A DNA stretch of 64,000 nt from Myxocyprinus asiaticus (lineage: Eukaryota; Chordata; Actinopteri; Cypriniformes; Catostomidae), in the NCBI RefSeq assembly GCF_019703515.2, contig NC_059349.1, forward strand, positions 21,362,744 to 21,426,743, in the 5' to 3' direction. Positions 23,701 through 42,740 of this stretch are shown here, piece by piece. Within the stretch, counting starts at the first letter, position 1. Every line of letters begins with the position of its first letter. The notes below the pieces were generated by a model. It saw nothing but the letters and a program-made list of their open reading frames with translations, ran no database searches and was not told the DNA's origin. The translations under genes were made by a program, and so were the position numbers.

Positions 23701-26168
23701 GATTTTTAGAAGAATATATCAGCTCTGTTGGTCCTTACAATGCAAGTGAATGGTGACCAGACATCTCAAGCCCCAAAAAGCAGATAAAAGCAGCATAAAA
23801 GTAATCCTTACAACTCCAGTGGTTTAATCAATATCTTCAAAAGCGATACGACAGGTGTGGGTGAAAAACAGATCAATATATAAGTCTTTTTTTACTATCA
23901 ATCTCCACTTTCACTTTCACATCTGAAAGTCACATGGGGCGCCTGTTTAGTTTCAATTTCACATCTGAAAGTGAAAGCTGAGATTTAGAGTTTTATGCAC
24001 TTAAGCAAACAGGAAAGTTTCAGCTTTCTAATTACTGTATATAATTAATATGTTGCTATTGTTATATTTTTTTCAAAACATTGCCATAATATGATAAATT
24101 ACATTGGCTGATTTAAATGTGGAGCAGAACTTCCCATCCCCAACCTCACTGATACATGTTTGGGTGTTTGTTTTTGGAAAATTTCTCATGGATTTCAGCT
24201 TTAAGGTTTGACTTAAATGTTGTTTTATCACCTGCCTGGATTTATAATAGTTAGTCCGTTCTCTCTCACAAGTGTTTTTTTTTTTCTCCCTGTCTTTTTT
24301 CTTTCATGTCTCTATTGCATGCTGCCAGTTGAACTCTTAAGTAAAGTGATGGGTAAGATCACTGTATTAATGGTATCCCTTGTTCTCCCGGTCTCTCTCG
24401 ATTTTCAGTCACTGAAGTGATTGGGCATGTCCATATTATATGCTGTGCATTCAAATAACTTCTTGCATGATCTCTATTTTAGAATTAATAAAGCAGTCTT
24501 TTCCAGAGACACAAGTGCAACTTTTGTTAAAGATGGACAGATAAATGTTGGACAAATAGTAATTAATTTAGCATGGCAAAGCAGAAGCATGACTTTCAAT
24601 GCTTGTTCTGCCTTGTTTCTTATTCATTGAAGGGGCAGCTTATTACATCCGCTTTGTCTGCTCTCTGCTGAATTCCATTATGTACTGCATTCAAAGCCTA
24701 TTTAAAGGTGCACCCAGTATATTTTTTGTTTACGTTGTGCTGGCTGATATGACAGTTGTCTTGGCTTACACTGACACCTAGTGCCGTGTATGCAGAATCA
24801 CACAAAAACAAATGTTTTCAGTTATCGATGTCATTGTAGAAATGCACAATTTGCACTCAGCCATTATTAATTTATTCCTGTTTGTGAAAGTGTTATCTTA
24901 TATCTGCCCTCGTAAGGCAACCTGCCCCATGTAAAAAAGAACAGACTAGAATCTTTATCTAATGTGAGTGTACTTGATTTTAAACATATATTTCAAAAGT
25001 ACTATTCATTTCTTTATGTGTAAAGTTTTTTTACTGAGTGCACATTTAAATGCTGCTTTATATGTTATATGGAGGACTTACATTGGTGTTAAAGGGATAG
25101 TTCACCCAAAAAATGATAATTCTCTAATTTACTCACCCTCATGCCATCCCAGATGTGTCTGACTTTCTTTCTTCTGCAGAACACAACTGAAGATTATTAG
25201 AAGAATATTTCAGCTCTGTAGGTCCATATAATGGAAGGAAATGGTGACCAAAACTTTGAAGCTCCAAAAAGCACATAAATGCAGCATAAGAGTAATCCAT
25301 ATGACTTCAGTGGTTTAATCCATGTCTTCTGAAGCAATCCAATCGGTTTTGGGTGAGAACAGACCAAAATATAACTCACTTTTTCTCTATAAATCAATTA
25401 GATTGCGTAAGAAGACATGGAGTAAACCACTGGAGTCATATAGTTTTACTTTTATGCTTTGTGTATGTGCTTTTTGGAGCTTCAAAGTTTCAGTCCCCAT
25501 TCACTGCATTGAATGGGACCTACAGAGCTGAGATATTCTTCTAAAAATCTTAGTTTGTGTTCTGCAGAAGAAAGAAAGTCATACTCATCTGTGATGGCAT
25601 GAGAGTGAGTAAATGATGAGATAATTTTCATTTTGGGGTGAACTATCCCTTTAAAACTACATCAAACTGCATCATTCACTCTTGCCCGGTGGCAATGTGT
25701 CCTGTAGTTGTTTGAATGTCTCCTTTCTATTTCTTCAGCGTGAGAAACCTCTCCGGATGCAGTACTTCCCCTATGATGGGACTATCGATAGGATGTACTT
25801 CCCTTACTATGGTAAAAAGGCACATGTAAGTATGAAGCTGAGCACATGCTTAAAGGTTGTGTTATCAAATAATATTTCTGTCATTCTGTCAATGTGCAAG
25901 GTGAATAAAAAAATTTAAAAACGAAAAAACGAAACTAATTTAAAACATTTCTTTAAACTGAGTTCGTGTAGTGAAGTATACTCTCTCTGACCCTCTATAG
26001 GAGGGCTATGTTCAGCCTCTGGTTGCTGTAAAGCTGCTGCTGAAGAAGGAAGACTACAACTCTGAGCTGACTGTAGAGTGCAGGGTGGAGGGCTCTAACC
26101 TTAAGAACAATGACGAGCGTGACAAGTTTCTCGGACGTGTCACTTTTCGGGTCCTGGTGACTGAGTAA
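17716..26168 (+). CDS. atp1b3: Na+/K+-transporting ATPase subunit beta-3
   Basis: This is the beta subunit of the plasma-membrane sodium pump; it is needed to fold and deliver the alpha subunit and tunes K+ affinity. Coding exons are 17716-17830, 22252-22380, 22594-22692, 22848-23035, 23184-23234, 25739-25825 and 26001-26168, all GT-AG. They make 278 residues (human ATP1B3 is 279). A short cytosolic tail has [12 protein letters not shown]. One transmembrane helix starts near residue 39 ([13 protein letters not shown]). The ectodomain has six Cys (127, 144, 154, 170, 191, 250) for the three family disulfides, within VCQF..RCSG and GQPC. N-glycosylation sites are N95, N117 and N190. YFPYYGKK and the C-terminal DKFLGRV are family signatures. 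The wording of the transmembrane and C-terminal segments favours beta-3 over beta-1, beta-2 or ATP4B. The a/b fish paralog was not resolved. Intron 1 is 4.4 kb. The gene converges with grk7. Confidence 0.95.
17831..22251 (+). other. atp1b3 intron 1, repeat content
   Basis: The intron holds two copies of a satellite-like block, about 19503-19590 and 19790-19865 (gaatctatag, gtacagtataaaaa, gagagtcctcataaggata), the second followed by (GT)n. Between them is a 'gggttaggtttaggtgtagggttagg' tract at about 19757-19783. A poly-G run lies at about 21325-21334. The small open frames at 18106, 19330 and 20921 are unremarkable. Confidence 0.5.
23597..23985. mobile_element. MITE family A copy, truncated
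   Basis: The left arm (aggacagttcacccaaaaat) continues to about 23900, then degenerates. The right terminal arm is not found. It lies in atp1b3 intron 5. Confidence 0.75.
24706..25045. mobile_element. TTAA-flanked MITE, copy 1
   Basis: It begins aggtgcacccagtat and ends 'tactgagtgcacat', an imperfect inverted repeat, with TTAA at both edges (24702-24705, 25046-25049). A related copy lies at 28439-28849. It is non-coding and sits in atp1b3 intron 5. The TTAA flanks suggest piggyBac-type mobilisation. Confidence 0.65.
25092..25655. mobile_element. MITE family A copy, full length
   Basis: Both ends are clear (aagggatagttcacccaaaa and ttttggggtgaactatcccttt). The arms are complementary throughout except for a small centre around 25370-25400. 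It lies in atp1b3 intron 5, between the TTAA MITE and exon 6. Confidence 0.9.
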
Positions 26169-26781
26169 ACCGGTAGCTGGTGCGGACACAAAAGGGAACT
26201 TGCACTACTTTTCTTCCTATTGTCCCTTTTTAAGCTCTCCTATGTACTTCCTGGTGCTCCACAGCAGGACTAAAGGACCTCATTTTAACCCTCCTCAGAC
26301 AAGGCATGACTGATTGCTTTTTACTAATGTCCCATTCCACGTCTTAACAGGATCACTGTTTAGTCTCCTGCCTAGCACCTCCTCCTACTGAAGATGTGAC
26401 TGTTGCTGAAAATGTAATTGTATTTTACCCCGGGCCTTGCATTCCCTAGATGTTTTGAATTCTTGAACATAATTGCATTTTACCCTCAAAGGGATTTTGT
26501 TTACAATGTGATTGATGAGACAAGGGTTAGTCAATACTTTAGTGTTCGGTTGGTGTTTTTGTGTTTGTCTTGTGTTCCTCTCTGTGAATATATTTAATGA
26601 TCGCATTATCAAACTACTGTAAGATTTATGTAGAAAAGTGGCACATAACCTGACACATTTTTGAAATGCTAAAAGGTGCCAAATGGGTAACTTAAATGAT
26701 TTTCATAACCTCTGCATGGATCCTGTTCATGCAGATGCCTTAACAGCCATTTAACATCTTGGTACAAATGCTATTTTGACA

Positions 26782-26787
26782 AATAAA
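26782..26787 (+). promoter_or_regulatory. Candidate polyadenylation signal of atp1b3
   Basis: AATAAA about 610 bp after the stop codon, in non-repetitive sequence. It is the first clear hexamer downstream, giving a plausible ~0.6-kb 3' UTR. Confidence 0.5.
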
Positions 26788-26805
26788 AACAAAAAAGATT
26801 GTAAT

Positions 26806-28434
26806 GGCTGGATATTGTCTGTTGTATTTAGATATGTGTTATATTCAGAGTCTGCTTCCACACGATGGTGCTATGACACAATGGTGTGTTGTGAAGAAGG
26901 GATGAAACACTTACACAAAGGCAATGTAAGCCGTTTAAGAAGAAAAAAGCATAAACTTTTGTAGTATATTTTTTTTTTCTAGTCACCATACTGACTTTGT
27001 TGAGAATTTTTTTTGTGTAAGCTGAATAGTATCCTATTGAAAAAAAGAGCACACTTTTTGAATCCATTATTGTCAGATTTTACTATGTTCTTTGATCATA
27101 ATCTTGACCAACTGTTTTGGAGGTTTCGGTCCCCATTCAAGTAGATAGAAGCTCTAATGTTATGCCACGTTGTATCCATAGAATATAGAGCGTAACAGTC
27201 TGGTTCTGAAAGTAAAAATCCCATTAATGTTTTCCATAGATTAATTGATTTTCAAGGATAACTTATACAATTTTAAAGACAGACCTACCGTGAGCTCTGA
27301 GGTTGTTCATCGATGGTATATGCTTCCACTGAAGCCATCTGTCTGCGTTATTTCAACATTGTTTTAAAATCGTGTTTGATAGCGGAATTCATGTTAAACA
27401 ACTACATTACCCATGGTCTGGCAGTGAAAGCTTCACCAATCAGAGAGCCATGGCCAACCAAGCCCGTGAAACATGTGTCGGGGCGACCACCCACTCCCAT
27501 GACGCACTGTGAATGATGTAATGAGTCGGTGTCTTTTCACCCTTAAACTTCTTATCTATTTGTACACATCGGAATATTTTGCAATAAGCATTAAATATAT
27601 TGTTTCTATACTTACAATCAACAAACAAAAATCAATAGTTTTATATATTCCCATAGTTTTTTATTCAGTGTTATAATTCACAATGCTACATGGGATTGTT
27701 GTCTGTCCCCTCATTAAAGACGGTAAGTACACTTGTATTTTCGTCAGATTTTCAAATAATTCTTTGCCCCAAAACAACCTTGGATCTGGTTGGTTTGGTT
27801 CATGGCTTACAACTCTTTTTTGAAGGATTTTATGAAAAGTCAATGGGAAAAATGAAAGGGAAAAAATACTTCCGGAAAGCAAACGGCTGAATAAGTGAGC
27901 AGGCACTGTTGCGCTCTATAGCTGCCTGGTAGCATTTTCAAGATGGCCGCTGAGTAGACTGACTTGCCTTGAAAGAGACTTTCCCATTTAACTTAACACC
28001 CAAACATTCAGTAGCTGTCTATTTCTGCCAACAGTTCAGTGAAGAAAGACCAACTGTCAGTTATACAGCTGTTGCATTTATATAGTGCTTTTTGAAAGCA
28101 TAAAGTGAAGCTACTGCTTCCACAAACATGCCAATATCAAACCCTCTGTCAAAATCCTAAAATGAATGTTTGGTTACACATTTTAATTTGCGTATAGAAG
28201 TGAAAACACAGAAATCTCTTGTATTTGGTCAATGACACTCACTAACACTTCATCTCACACCACACATTAGCTCATTTTTAGTATTAGTGGATGGTGGTTC
28301 AGATAAGGAGGAGGGGGATCTGTTTGGCTTAACAGGGTCTTTAACTTTACCATCTGGAGAATTGCACATTGTCTTTCTCACTTAATAGCACTCCATCAAA
28401 AACCCAGTCATAAGCAGAATAAACTAGGTACATA
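26806..28434. other. Intergenic between atp1b3 and grk7
   Basis: No gene was recognised. About 27120-27520 and 27820-27990 look like parts of an older interspersed repeat because their base composition is higher in GC than their neighbours. The open frames at 27313, 27440, 27661 and 27690 overlap on both strands and are probably not genes. Confidence 0.4.
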
Positions 28435-28438
28435 TTAA

Positions 28439-28849
28439 AAGTGCATTCAGTAATTTTTTCCTAATTTAACAAGTTTTAATAGTTTTACTGTATTCTTAAA
28501 ACATACAGTATGTATAAAATCATGAGCACTCACATGAGTTTAAGACTCTAGTCGTATCAGTAACCTTATAAAAGCTGTTTTATTCTACGTGGAGATGGTC
28601 CCCTCATGGGGGCTGCCATGTTAGGATCACATGACCAGCCGAATACTACTCACTTAATCTCAGTACAGTAACTGCCGTTATTGGATATTTTCACTTAAAG
28701 ATTAAATTAATCCTGTCTGACTGTGAATAGTGAACTTCTACAATGGCATTGGTAACTAAAAACTATTGTGTTTGAATGATGCTGCATCTACGCCCCTAGG
28801 TGTCAATGTAAGTCCAAGACGACTTATTCAAAAAATTACTGAGTGTACC
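28439..28849. mobile_element. TTAA-flanked MITE, copy 2
   Basis: Imperfect terminal inverted repeats (aagtgcattcagtaattttt at the left; aaattactgagtgtacc at the right) lie between TTAA at 28435-28438 and 28850-28853. It is the same family as 24706-25045. No coding capacity. Confidence 0.7.
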
Positions 28850-28853
28850 TTAA

Positions 28854-31220
28854 AACTACAAATTAATTACAGTTTATATATGTGAATGCAGAACATCTTT
28901 GTGTAGTTGAAATTATGTCTTGCAGTGTGACATTCTATACTCCATTGAGAACTACAGTATTTTAAACCGCATTTTTCTAATTCTTGTAAAATTAATTATC
29001 ATATAGCTATCCAGTTTTAATGACCTCGATGTTGTAATAATTTAAAGACTACATGGATTATTTGTTCTTTTAAATATGTCACACCACAGGACTATTGAAG
29101 TGAACTGCTAAAATGGAAAAATTGTGAAAATCTCACAAGAAATGTCAACCAGTTACCACCTAAAAATGCACTTTCTCTTATACATCTTAACCTAAAATCT
29201 TGATGTTGAGTAAAAAGTTCATGTTTGTGGTATTTGTCAACTATACTTTTATATATACGTGGCATTCAGTTTCTGAGTAATATATGAATGCCTTTGAATG
29301 CAAGAAGCAGACCCATTCATCAGTGCTGAACGTATTTCTTTGTTCAGCTCTCAAAGGAAATCAAAAGCTGGTGAGAGTATGGCGAGAGTCACTCATTTTA
29401 GTTCAGTAAATCAGGTTGGAGGTTACAGGGATTAGAGTTTGATTTAAGTACGCAAGTGTAAGCCAGATTATTGCCTTATAAGATAAGTGTGGCACTCTGA
29501 AATCAGACCAGAACTTTTCTGGCAGCCTGTAATTTGACTACATAATGGGTTTAATCTTGGGAATATTTTTAGATTTGGCAGAGGATCTGACTCTTGCAGT
29601 CTGACCCCTTTTGTTTTTTTGTTTTTTTAGCATGCACCAACAAAGAACTCAAATCTGGTTTAATTTTCATTAACCATCGTGTGTGAGATTAAATTTAGAT
29701 GCCATTTTTTCAGGAACATGTACAAGTAAAAACAAGGATACAAACACATTCAAACCAAAACTAAAGACCTACAGTCTAATCAAACTTTCCCTAAATAACC
29801 AAATTAATTCCAACCACCACCATTTCAGAGGGAAAAATGCTCAGAAAAAAAATCTGTAAAAGGCATTTTATTGGCCTATTTTGATCATGAATCCTCGTCC
29901 ATGTTGAATATCAGATATTTCTATACAGAATCATTCTGTGAAGGTTTATTTACAATTGCATTATAACCATTATGACTTATCACACAAACGGTATAAACCA
30001 AACTCTGGCAAAGATAAAGAACAAATAATTCATTTGCAGACAAGTTGTTTGGTCCATTTTATGCCACATATATTTCACAGTAACAGGTTTTGCTCAGTGC
30101 ATCTCTTTGTTCAGCATCATAAATGCAGCACCACTGAGGACTAAAGGGACACAACCTCTACCTTGGTTACGTAGTGCAACTGGTGAGGATTGAGCAGACA
30201 TATCAGTACCAAAGCCCTATCTTTGTGACCTTGAGGATTGACATCTTAAGTCTTTTCAGGTGAACTGTCCTGCTCAGGCTGTCTGCTGTCTACAACTTTA
30301 TCACTCTGATATCATGGGACATTAGTAACAAAACACAAATGGAATTGTCATCTTTAAATGCGAAGTAACCAAGTTCTATTTTTAGTTCAATTCAGAGCTA
30401 TTGATATATAGAGAGATTTATTACATCATATATATTTTGTATATGTACATATTTATACATAAAATGTATTTTAAACTCTAGGTGCATAATCAGAATAGCC
30501 CTGCTATCAAACCAGTAAAGCTTGGAGGTCATGAGTTATTGCAACACAGAGCAATAAGTGTGAAACTTCTTACAATTACACAATTCAAAAGCACTTTCGT
30601 TTGAATGTAGCTTTTTATCTGTTTACCTCTGTGATAGGTAGCCTCTAGTATGTGTAGCTGCAAATTGTGTACCAGTACACACTTTAACTAATCCACAAAT
30701 AAACTTTGGCAAGGCGAGAGATGTTTGGAATGCAAGCTGCTTCTTCCTGTGGATGACTCATCTTTGTGTATCCAGACATCTCTGGCTTCTGATCACACAC
30801 ACTTATGTTGCTACAGTTACATCATAATCTCAAAGTCTGTTTAGCTGGCCTGTAGATCTCACCTACTCTTCTATCATCTTCTCAATATGGAATGGTAATT
30901 TTACTTGCACCCCCTGATGGATAGGAGGTTAACTACTTCACAAGACATAAAGGAACTGCAAAGAAGAAGGTGAGCACCTACTTCCCTGTCTGGTCCAAAG
31001 CTCAGTCCACCACATCATGGACGGTCTAGAGTGTTTCTCAGACCCCGTGGCTCTGTAACTGAAGCAACAAGAATCTTATGCTACAATGGACTAATGTCCC
31101 ATCTCTTTCCAGCCGTGCTTCACTCTTCTTCAACACAGAGCAACACCGTTTCTCTAGTGATGCCACTGAATGCAGTTACATTTGCTGGTGAATTCAGGGC
31201 TGGGTGGCTGGATTGTTTCC
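28854..31220. other. Intergenic and grk7 3' UTR
   Basis: AT-rich non-coding DNA. The end adjoining 31221 must include the 3' UTR of minus-strand grk7. Several minus-strand AATAAA hexamers are possible, and no single one is convincing. The small frames at 29938 and 31031 match nothing known. Confidence 0.4.
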
Positions 31221-37673
<6,453 letters not shown>

Positions 37674-38369
37674 TTTGGCGGCTGTGTTGGGTTACTCGGC
37701 CCAGAAAAGTGGAAGCTCCGTGGACTCTGTGTTACCAGGCTAAAAGATGCTACTACCAGCGGTCAGTGCGTCTGTGTACAACCCGCTCCAAAGCCAAGGC
37801 GCAAATGAGCCACTAAGGCACACGCACCTGCAGAGCAAGACACACTGACAGCCCAGTAATTACTCATTTAGAATTAAATACCTGCAAGGGATTTTCACTT
37901 AAGTATATTTGTGTGGTCTATACTCAGCTTCTGTTCAAGGAAAGGAACTTATAAGAGGGTTTCTTCCCCTAAGAAGCTTTAGGGCTGGCTATATTTAGGC
38001 CGATGCAGAGCGGTAGCTAATGGCTGGCTATAGGGCTCTGTTGTCCAAACATAAATGGTGATATGATGAGAAGAGAAAAATTGCTCAGCATGAAGTGTAC
38101 AAAATACTGAGAGCAGCAGGATGCACAACAATTTTTTCCTGATGTTCATTGGCCAACAGGCCCATTTTCCAGACCAAATACCAAAGAACCAAAAAAAAGG
38201 AGTATGGCCATCTGCGGACACAATCAATGATATGTGAAATTAAATATGTCCATTTTAGTTTTATAAAGATTTACCATTCCATTTCAAATTGTTGATCTGT
38301 ACACACTTGTTTGAATTGTTTTTCTGTTTTAATATGTTTTTAATTTAGCATAATGATTTTTAGCAGAAG
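37674..38369. other. Upstream region of grk7
   Basis: By position this holds the grk7 5' UTR and promoter (minus strand). No TATA box or clear cone-rod homeobox site could be assigned with confidence. The overlapping frames at 37541-37816 are antisense to exon 1 and upstream DNA. Confidence 0.35.
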
Positions 38370-38662
38370 CGGGATAGTTCACCCAAAATTGATAATTATG
38401 TCATCATTTACTCACCCTCATTTTGTTCCAAACATATATGACTTTATTTCCTCTGTGGAATACAAAAGGAAATATAATGCAGAATATTAGGGACTGACAG
38501 CCTCAGTCACCATTCACTGTCATTGTATAGAAAAAAAGACCAGCGTCGACATGCTTCAGAATGACTTTTCTTGTGTTGCATAGATGAAAGAATGTCATAC
38601 AGGTTTGGAATGACATGAGGGTAAGTAAATCATGACAATTTCATTGAGTGGACTAGTCCTTC
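38370..38662. mobile_element. MITE family A-related short copy
   Basis: It starts cgggatagttcacccaaaat and ends '...aatttcattgagtggactagtcctt'. The arms are complementary (catcatttactcaccctcat against gtaagtaaatcatgac). The subfamily is shorter than the 0.6-0.7-kb copies. Confidence 0.75.
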
Positions 38663-41002
38663 AATAGTACCAATCTTTACAAAAATTGATGCAAAATGCT
38701 CAAAAGGCAATTGTTCTCAGAATCTGTCTAAAGTCAAAAACTGAATGAACTGAAAGTCAGTCAGTTGAAGGAAATGTGTTAATATCTTCATGCCACATGC
38801 TTTCTGTCCTAAGTATTCTCACAGAAAAAGAAAGTTTATTTTGATAATGATGCAGACATCTGTGAGTTTAAACTCCTCTTATCCATATGTTACAGCCTAT
38901 TACATGGCCTCTTCTCTGCAGTGTGCTTGTCTCTTAGACATGCTTTAATGACCATTACCTTTCACCTCAATTCCTTCACTAAGCTTTATGTTGAAATGCT
39001 GAGTTCCCCCACATTTTTTCAGGTGAGACCAATCAGAATAATTTGTTTTATTTTTCACACACTCATCTAGTAAAATACAATACAATAATAATTCTACAAT
39101 AATTATAATAATAATATTAGTATATTGTTGTTGTTGTTGTTGTTGATCACAATAATACTAATGATATATATATATATATAATTATGTTTTCCTGAATTTT
39201 TGTTTTTGTCACACTCATCTGATATAATGAGAAATAAATATCCCATACTACTACTACTATTACTACTTCTACTACTACTAAAAATAATAATAATAATTAT
39301 TATTATTAGTAGTAGTAGTAGTAATACAGAGCATTTATAGTGTTTCCCATTGTATAGGATGAGTGTATGACGAATAAATATTTTGGGAAGCTTATTTTAA
39401 TGAGCCAAAAGGACACTGAAAATATAGATATGACAATGAAAATATAAAAAATACATTGTTATAAGGAAAAGGCATACAAAGTATACAAAAATAGAGAAAA
39501 TATGGCATGCAGTGTGTACATATATTTATATAGAGCACAGTCTAGTGGAACAATAAGGATGACAACTGGTCACAGCTACGCAATCTTGACAAAAAGACTA
39601 TCTGTATGCTCCAGTCAGGGGAGATGTAGTAGCAGCAATTACATAATTCTCCTACTGGCTGAGAGGGATCTCTCTAAGATTATGCCATCAGTATAAGCTA
39701 ATTCAGTCTGCTAAAGCTATGCTAATATGAGTTAATCCATACCAGATGTGTCTTTTACTTCTAAACAGAGTGGGAGGTGGGGGTCTCATTCACATACACT
39801 GAAGTGAGAGGTAAAAGCTGCTCAACCAAACTTTCTAGGTCACGATGATCAGCAGCCGTATAAGCTGTATAAAGCTGAAAAGAGTTGAAGCTCAAAAAGC
39901 TTCAAAAATCAGTGTGAGAAAATAAACAGATTCATTTTCATTGGTTATTAATGGAAATAATGGTGATTCTTGATTATAATGTTGATAATTTTTTTGTCTG
40001 CAATAGTTTTCCATTAAAAAACACAGAAGACACAATAAAAATGAAATCAGATACAGAGAACCATGAAGTACATACTAATATGTTTATGAAATAAGTTTAC
40101 ATAGAAGTATGTATATTTTGGTTTAAATCAGATCTGAAAATCAGATATACTCTCCTCTCTCTAGATTTTACAGAGCTTGGCAGAAATGGCTGTCCTTCGT
40201 AGCAGAAGGATCGCCTTGTCTCACCTGGAGATCACCTCCTCATACTGAAGAGGATTATGAAGGTGGTGGAGGGAGAGGACAGACTAACAATTCCCCATCT
40301 GCTTTTTAACCCAGAGACACAGTACTGAACAGATCAGCAGGTCACTTGCACTAATGACACGATTAAACAGGCCCAACTTTTTCCTCTGTATGTTTGGTGT
40401 TTTAACAGGTATTGTAGCGGGCGGCCCCCTTGGCTTCGCTAAACGAGACAGAGTCAGTAGCGGATCCTGGCAAAGGCGATACAGGCAGGCGCCTAGGGTG
40501 GCAATGCTCTCTGGGGAAGCAGGATAGGGTACCTGATCAATCGCCCCTGCACAGAGCTCACAAGATCGCGATGGGGGAAAGGTGCTCCGAATCGTGCCAC
40601 CCTGTCCCCGCCCCGAGCTCGCAAGATTGGAATGGGAGAGAGGTGCACCAAATCATCAGTTGTTCCTGATAGGCTACTCAGCCTAAAAGGCTCTAAATGG
40701 TTAGGATTATAGACGTTCATAATGCATTCTTACATTCTGAACAAACATAAAATAACCATAATCAACAGTATAGGTACACCGTGACACAATCACCATGTGA
40801 TTGCTGGGCAGATTTGACAAAGTCACTGATGATTTTGCATCAATGAAAACTAGCAGGGGAGGGTTAAATTTGAAATTAGGAATTATGTGTAATAGCACAA
40901 GCAGCAATCTGTAAGTATACTGCCATTTTCTTTATTTATTGACTCTATTATTTAATTGTGCAATTTAAGTTCTGTATATATAATGTACATGTTAATATAA
41001 TT

Positions 41003-41033
<31 letters not shown>

Positions 41034-41037
41034 CACG
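38663..41037. other. Intergenic with simple repeats and a GC-rich island
   Basis: Simple repeats: (TTG)n about 39125-39146, (TA)n about 39163-39180, (TAC)n/(TAA)n/(TAG)n about 39248-39323, and (TA)n about 41008-41033. At 40415-40680 a GC-rich block of unlike composition (ggtattgtagcgggcggccc onward) is probably an inserted repeat fragment. No gene was recognised. Confidence 0.5.
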
Positions 41038-41563
41038 CAGGGTTGGGGAGTAACGGAATACATGAAATGGGAATACATATTTAAAATACAAAATATAAAT
41101 AGCTGTTTTCCACTAAAGTTACAATTTAAATCATTGGTATTTAGAATACAGTTACATTCAAAAAGTATTTTGATTACTGAAGAGATTACATTGTATTTTA
41201 TTGTAATTTGTTTCATTTAATATTTAGTCCTTTCAGATGGAAAACATTTATACATATAAATGATGCGATCCAAAGTGCATTTGAACAGCGGTAAAACACT
41301 TTCTTATGATGTGTTACATTCATACGAGCAGACAGAGAAGTAAGTTTGAAGTAAGTTTGGGGCAGAAGAAATAGAAATAAACCTTGTGTAAATTGTCAGC
41401 TTTACGCTAAGCTAAAATGCTATTTCTAGCCATTTTACATGCCCGTTACCAGACATGATCATATTTTTTTATCAAGAAAATTCACGTTTATCATAATTTC
41501 TTTTTTTCTAGTAAGACATTTGCTATTAGCGCAAAAATCATATTCTTGATAATAATAAGTCCC
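41038..41563. repeat. Interspersed repeat fragment, target of LTR insertion
   Basis: It begins gcagggttggggagtaacgg, a start often seen in cyprinid repeats. Its last 110 bp resemble 1215-1355. It is interrupted by the LTR element at 41564. The last five bases, GTCCC (41559-41563), are the left target-site duplication. Confidence 0.5.
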
Positions 41564-42740
41564 TGTAGAGCCGAGGAGGGCGGGGCCGGGCTGGAATGAC
41601 ACACGCCCAGTCCCCAATCAGCCTGATGGGGCGCGCGAGGGATAATGGCGGCCGGGGACGACAGTTCGAGAGAGAGAGAGAATTACAGGCAGCTGCCCTG
41701 CATGTGTTTATGTTTATGTTTGTGTGTTTTGAGTTAAGTTGATCATTAAACTATTATTTATATTCTCAAGCCGGTTCTCGCCTCCTCCTTTCCACTGAAC
41801 CCCCTTACACTGGTGCCAAAACCCGGGAAGGAGGAGGGATGCCCGTCGCAGAGTCCTCGACACTGCCATCCACCCAGGGGAGCGCCGCTGCCATCCGCCG
41901 GGGGACGGAGTAGCCTGACCACCCAGACGTGGGGAACGGCCGCCGTCCGCGAAGCAAGTGGGGACTGGACTCCCCGACTGCCTGGAGCGATGGAGCCGCT
42001 GCCAGGGGCGGAGGAGTGCCCTGCCGTTCCCCAGAAACGCAGAGGGGTCGAGAGAAGACTGCCGTCCGCGAGGGGAGGAGGGAAGCGACTCCCCGATCGC
42101 CTGGAGCGGTAGGGCCGCTGCCAGGGGCGGAGGAGTGTCCCCACGAGTCGCAGGGAACGTGGAGGGGCGTTCTGTCCGCTGGGGAGGTCTGACTCCAGTC
42201 CGCCCGGGGAGGAGCGGCTGTCGTCCGCCTGAGAGGGTGGAGGAGTGATCGAGGATCACGCGACGGCTCATCAGAGAACCAGTGAGTGAGTTTCTTTTTC
42301 TCTCTCTCCTCTCTCTCTCTGTCACTCCGTGTTGGCCTTTCCCTCGCCTATTTTGTTGTTTTTTTTGTTGTTGTTTTCCCCTCCTGTCTCCTCCCAGATC
42401 AAGGAAGGCGGGGATGAACCGCCGGCAGTCGGGGCGTAAGGCATGCTCCCCCGGAGAGGAAGGGAGGATGTACGTCATGCTGGGGGCTCCCCGGCCTGAG
42501 GCAACGCCGGGGCCAGGCTGGAATGACGCACGCCCAGTCCCCAATCAGCCCGATGGGGTGTGCGAGGGATAAAGGCGGCCGGGGACGACAGTTCGAGAGA
42601 GAGAGAATTACAGGCAGCTGCCCTGCATGTGTTTATGTTTATGTTTATGTTTGTGTGTTTTGGGGTAAGTTGATCATTAAACTATTATTTATATTCTCAA
42701 GCCGGTTCTCGCCTCCTCCTTTCCACTGAACCCCCTTACA
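41564..42740 (+). mobile_element. Short non-autonomous LTR retrotransposon (TRIM-like)
   Basis: There are two direct LTRs, 41564-41809 (246 bp) and about 42497-42740. The element starts TG and ends CA (the 3' LTR start itself is imprecise). The 5-bp target duplication GTCCC flanks it at 41559-41563 and 42741-42745. Two bases inside the left LTR lies a primer-binding site, TGGTGCCAAAACCCGGGA (41811-41828), complementary at 17 of 18 bases to the 3' end of vertebrate tRNA-Phe. The internal ~690 bp is GC-rich, holds imperfect direct repeats (ctgccgtccgcg, gccgctgccaggggcggagg) and has no protease, reverse transcriptase or integrase. It must therefore be mobilised in trans. The open frames here (such as 41714-42544) are low-complexity artefacts. 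The two LTRs differ by a few substitutions and indels, so the insertion is not brand new. Confidence 0.9.
41811..41828 (+). promoter_or_regulatory. Primer-binding site, tRNA-Phe type
   Basis: 18 bases starting TGGTGCC, placed just after the 5' LTR. They match the reverse complement of the tRNA-Phe 3' end plus CCA with one difference. This is where minus-strand DNA synthesis would start. Confidence 0.8.

Noticed and set aside
40250..40256. GGATTA, considered as a CRX site for grk7
   Set aside because: It is a single six-base match 2.6 kb upstream of the start codon and is expected by chance.
41714..42544. 276-residue Arg/Pro-rich open frame and overlapping frames on both strands
   Set aside because: They span the LTRs and GC-rich leader repeats of the TRIM-like element; the long openness comes from base composition.
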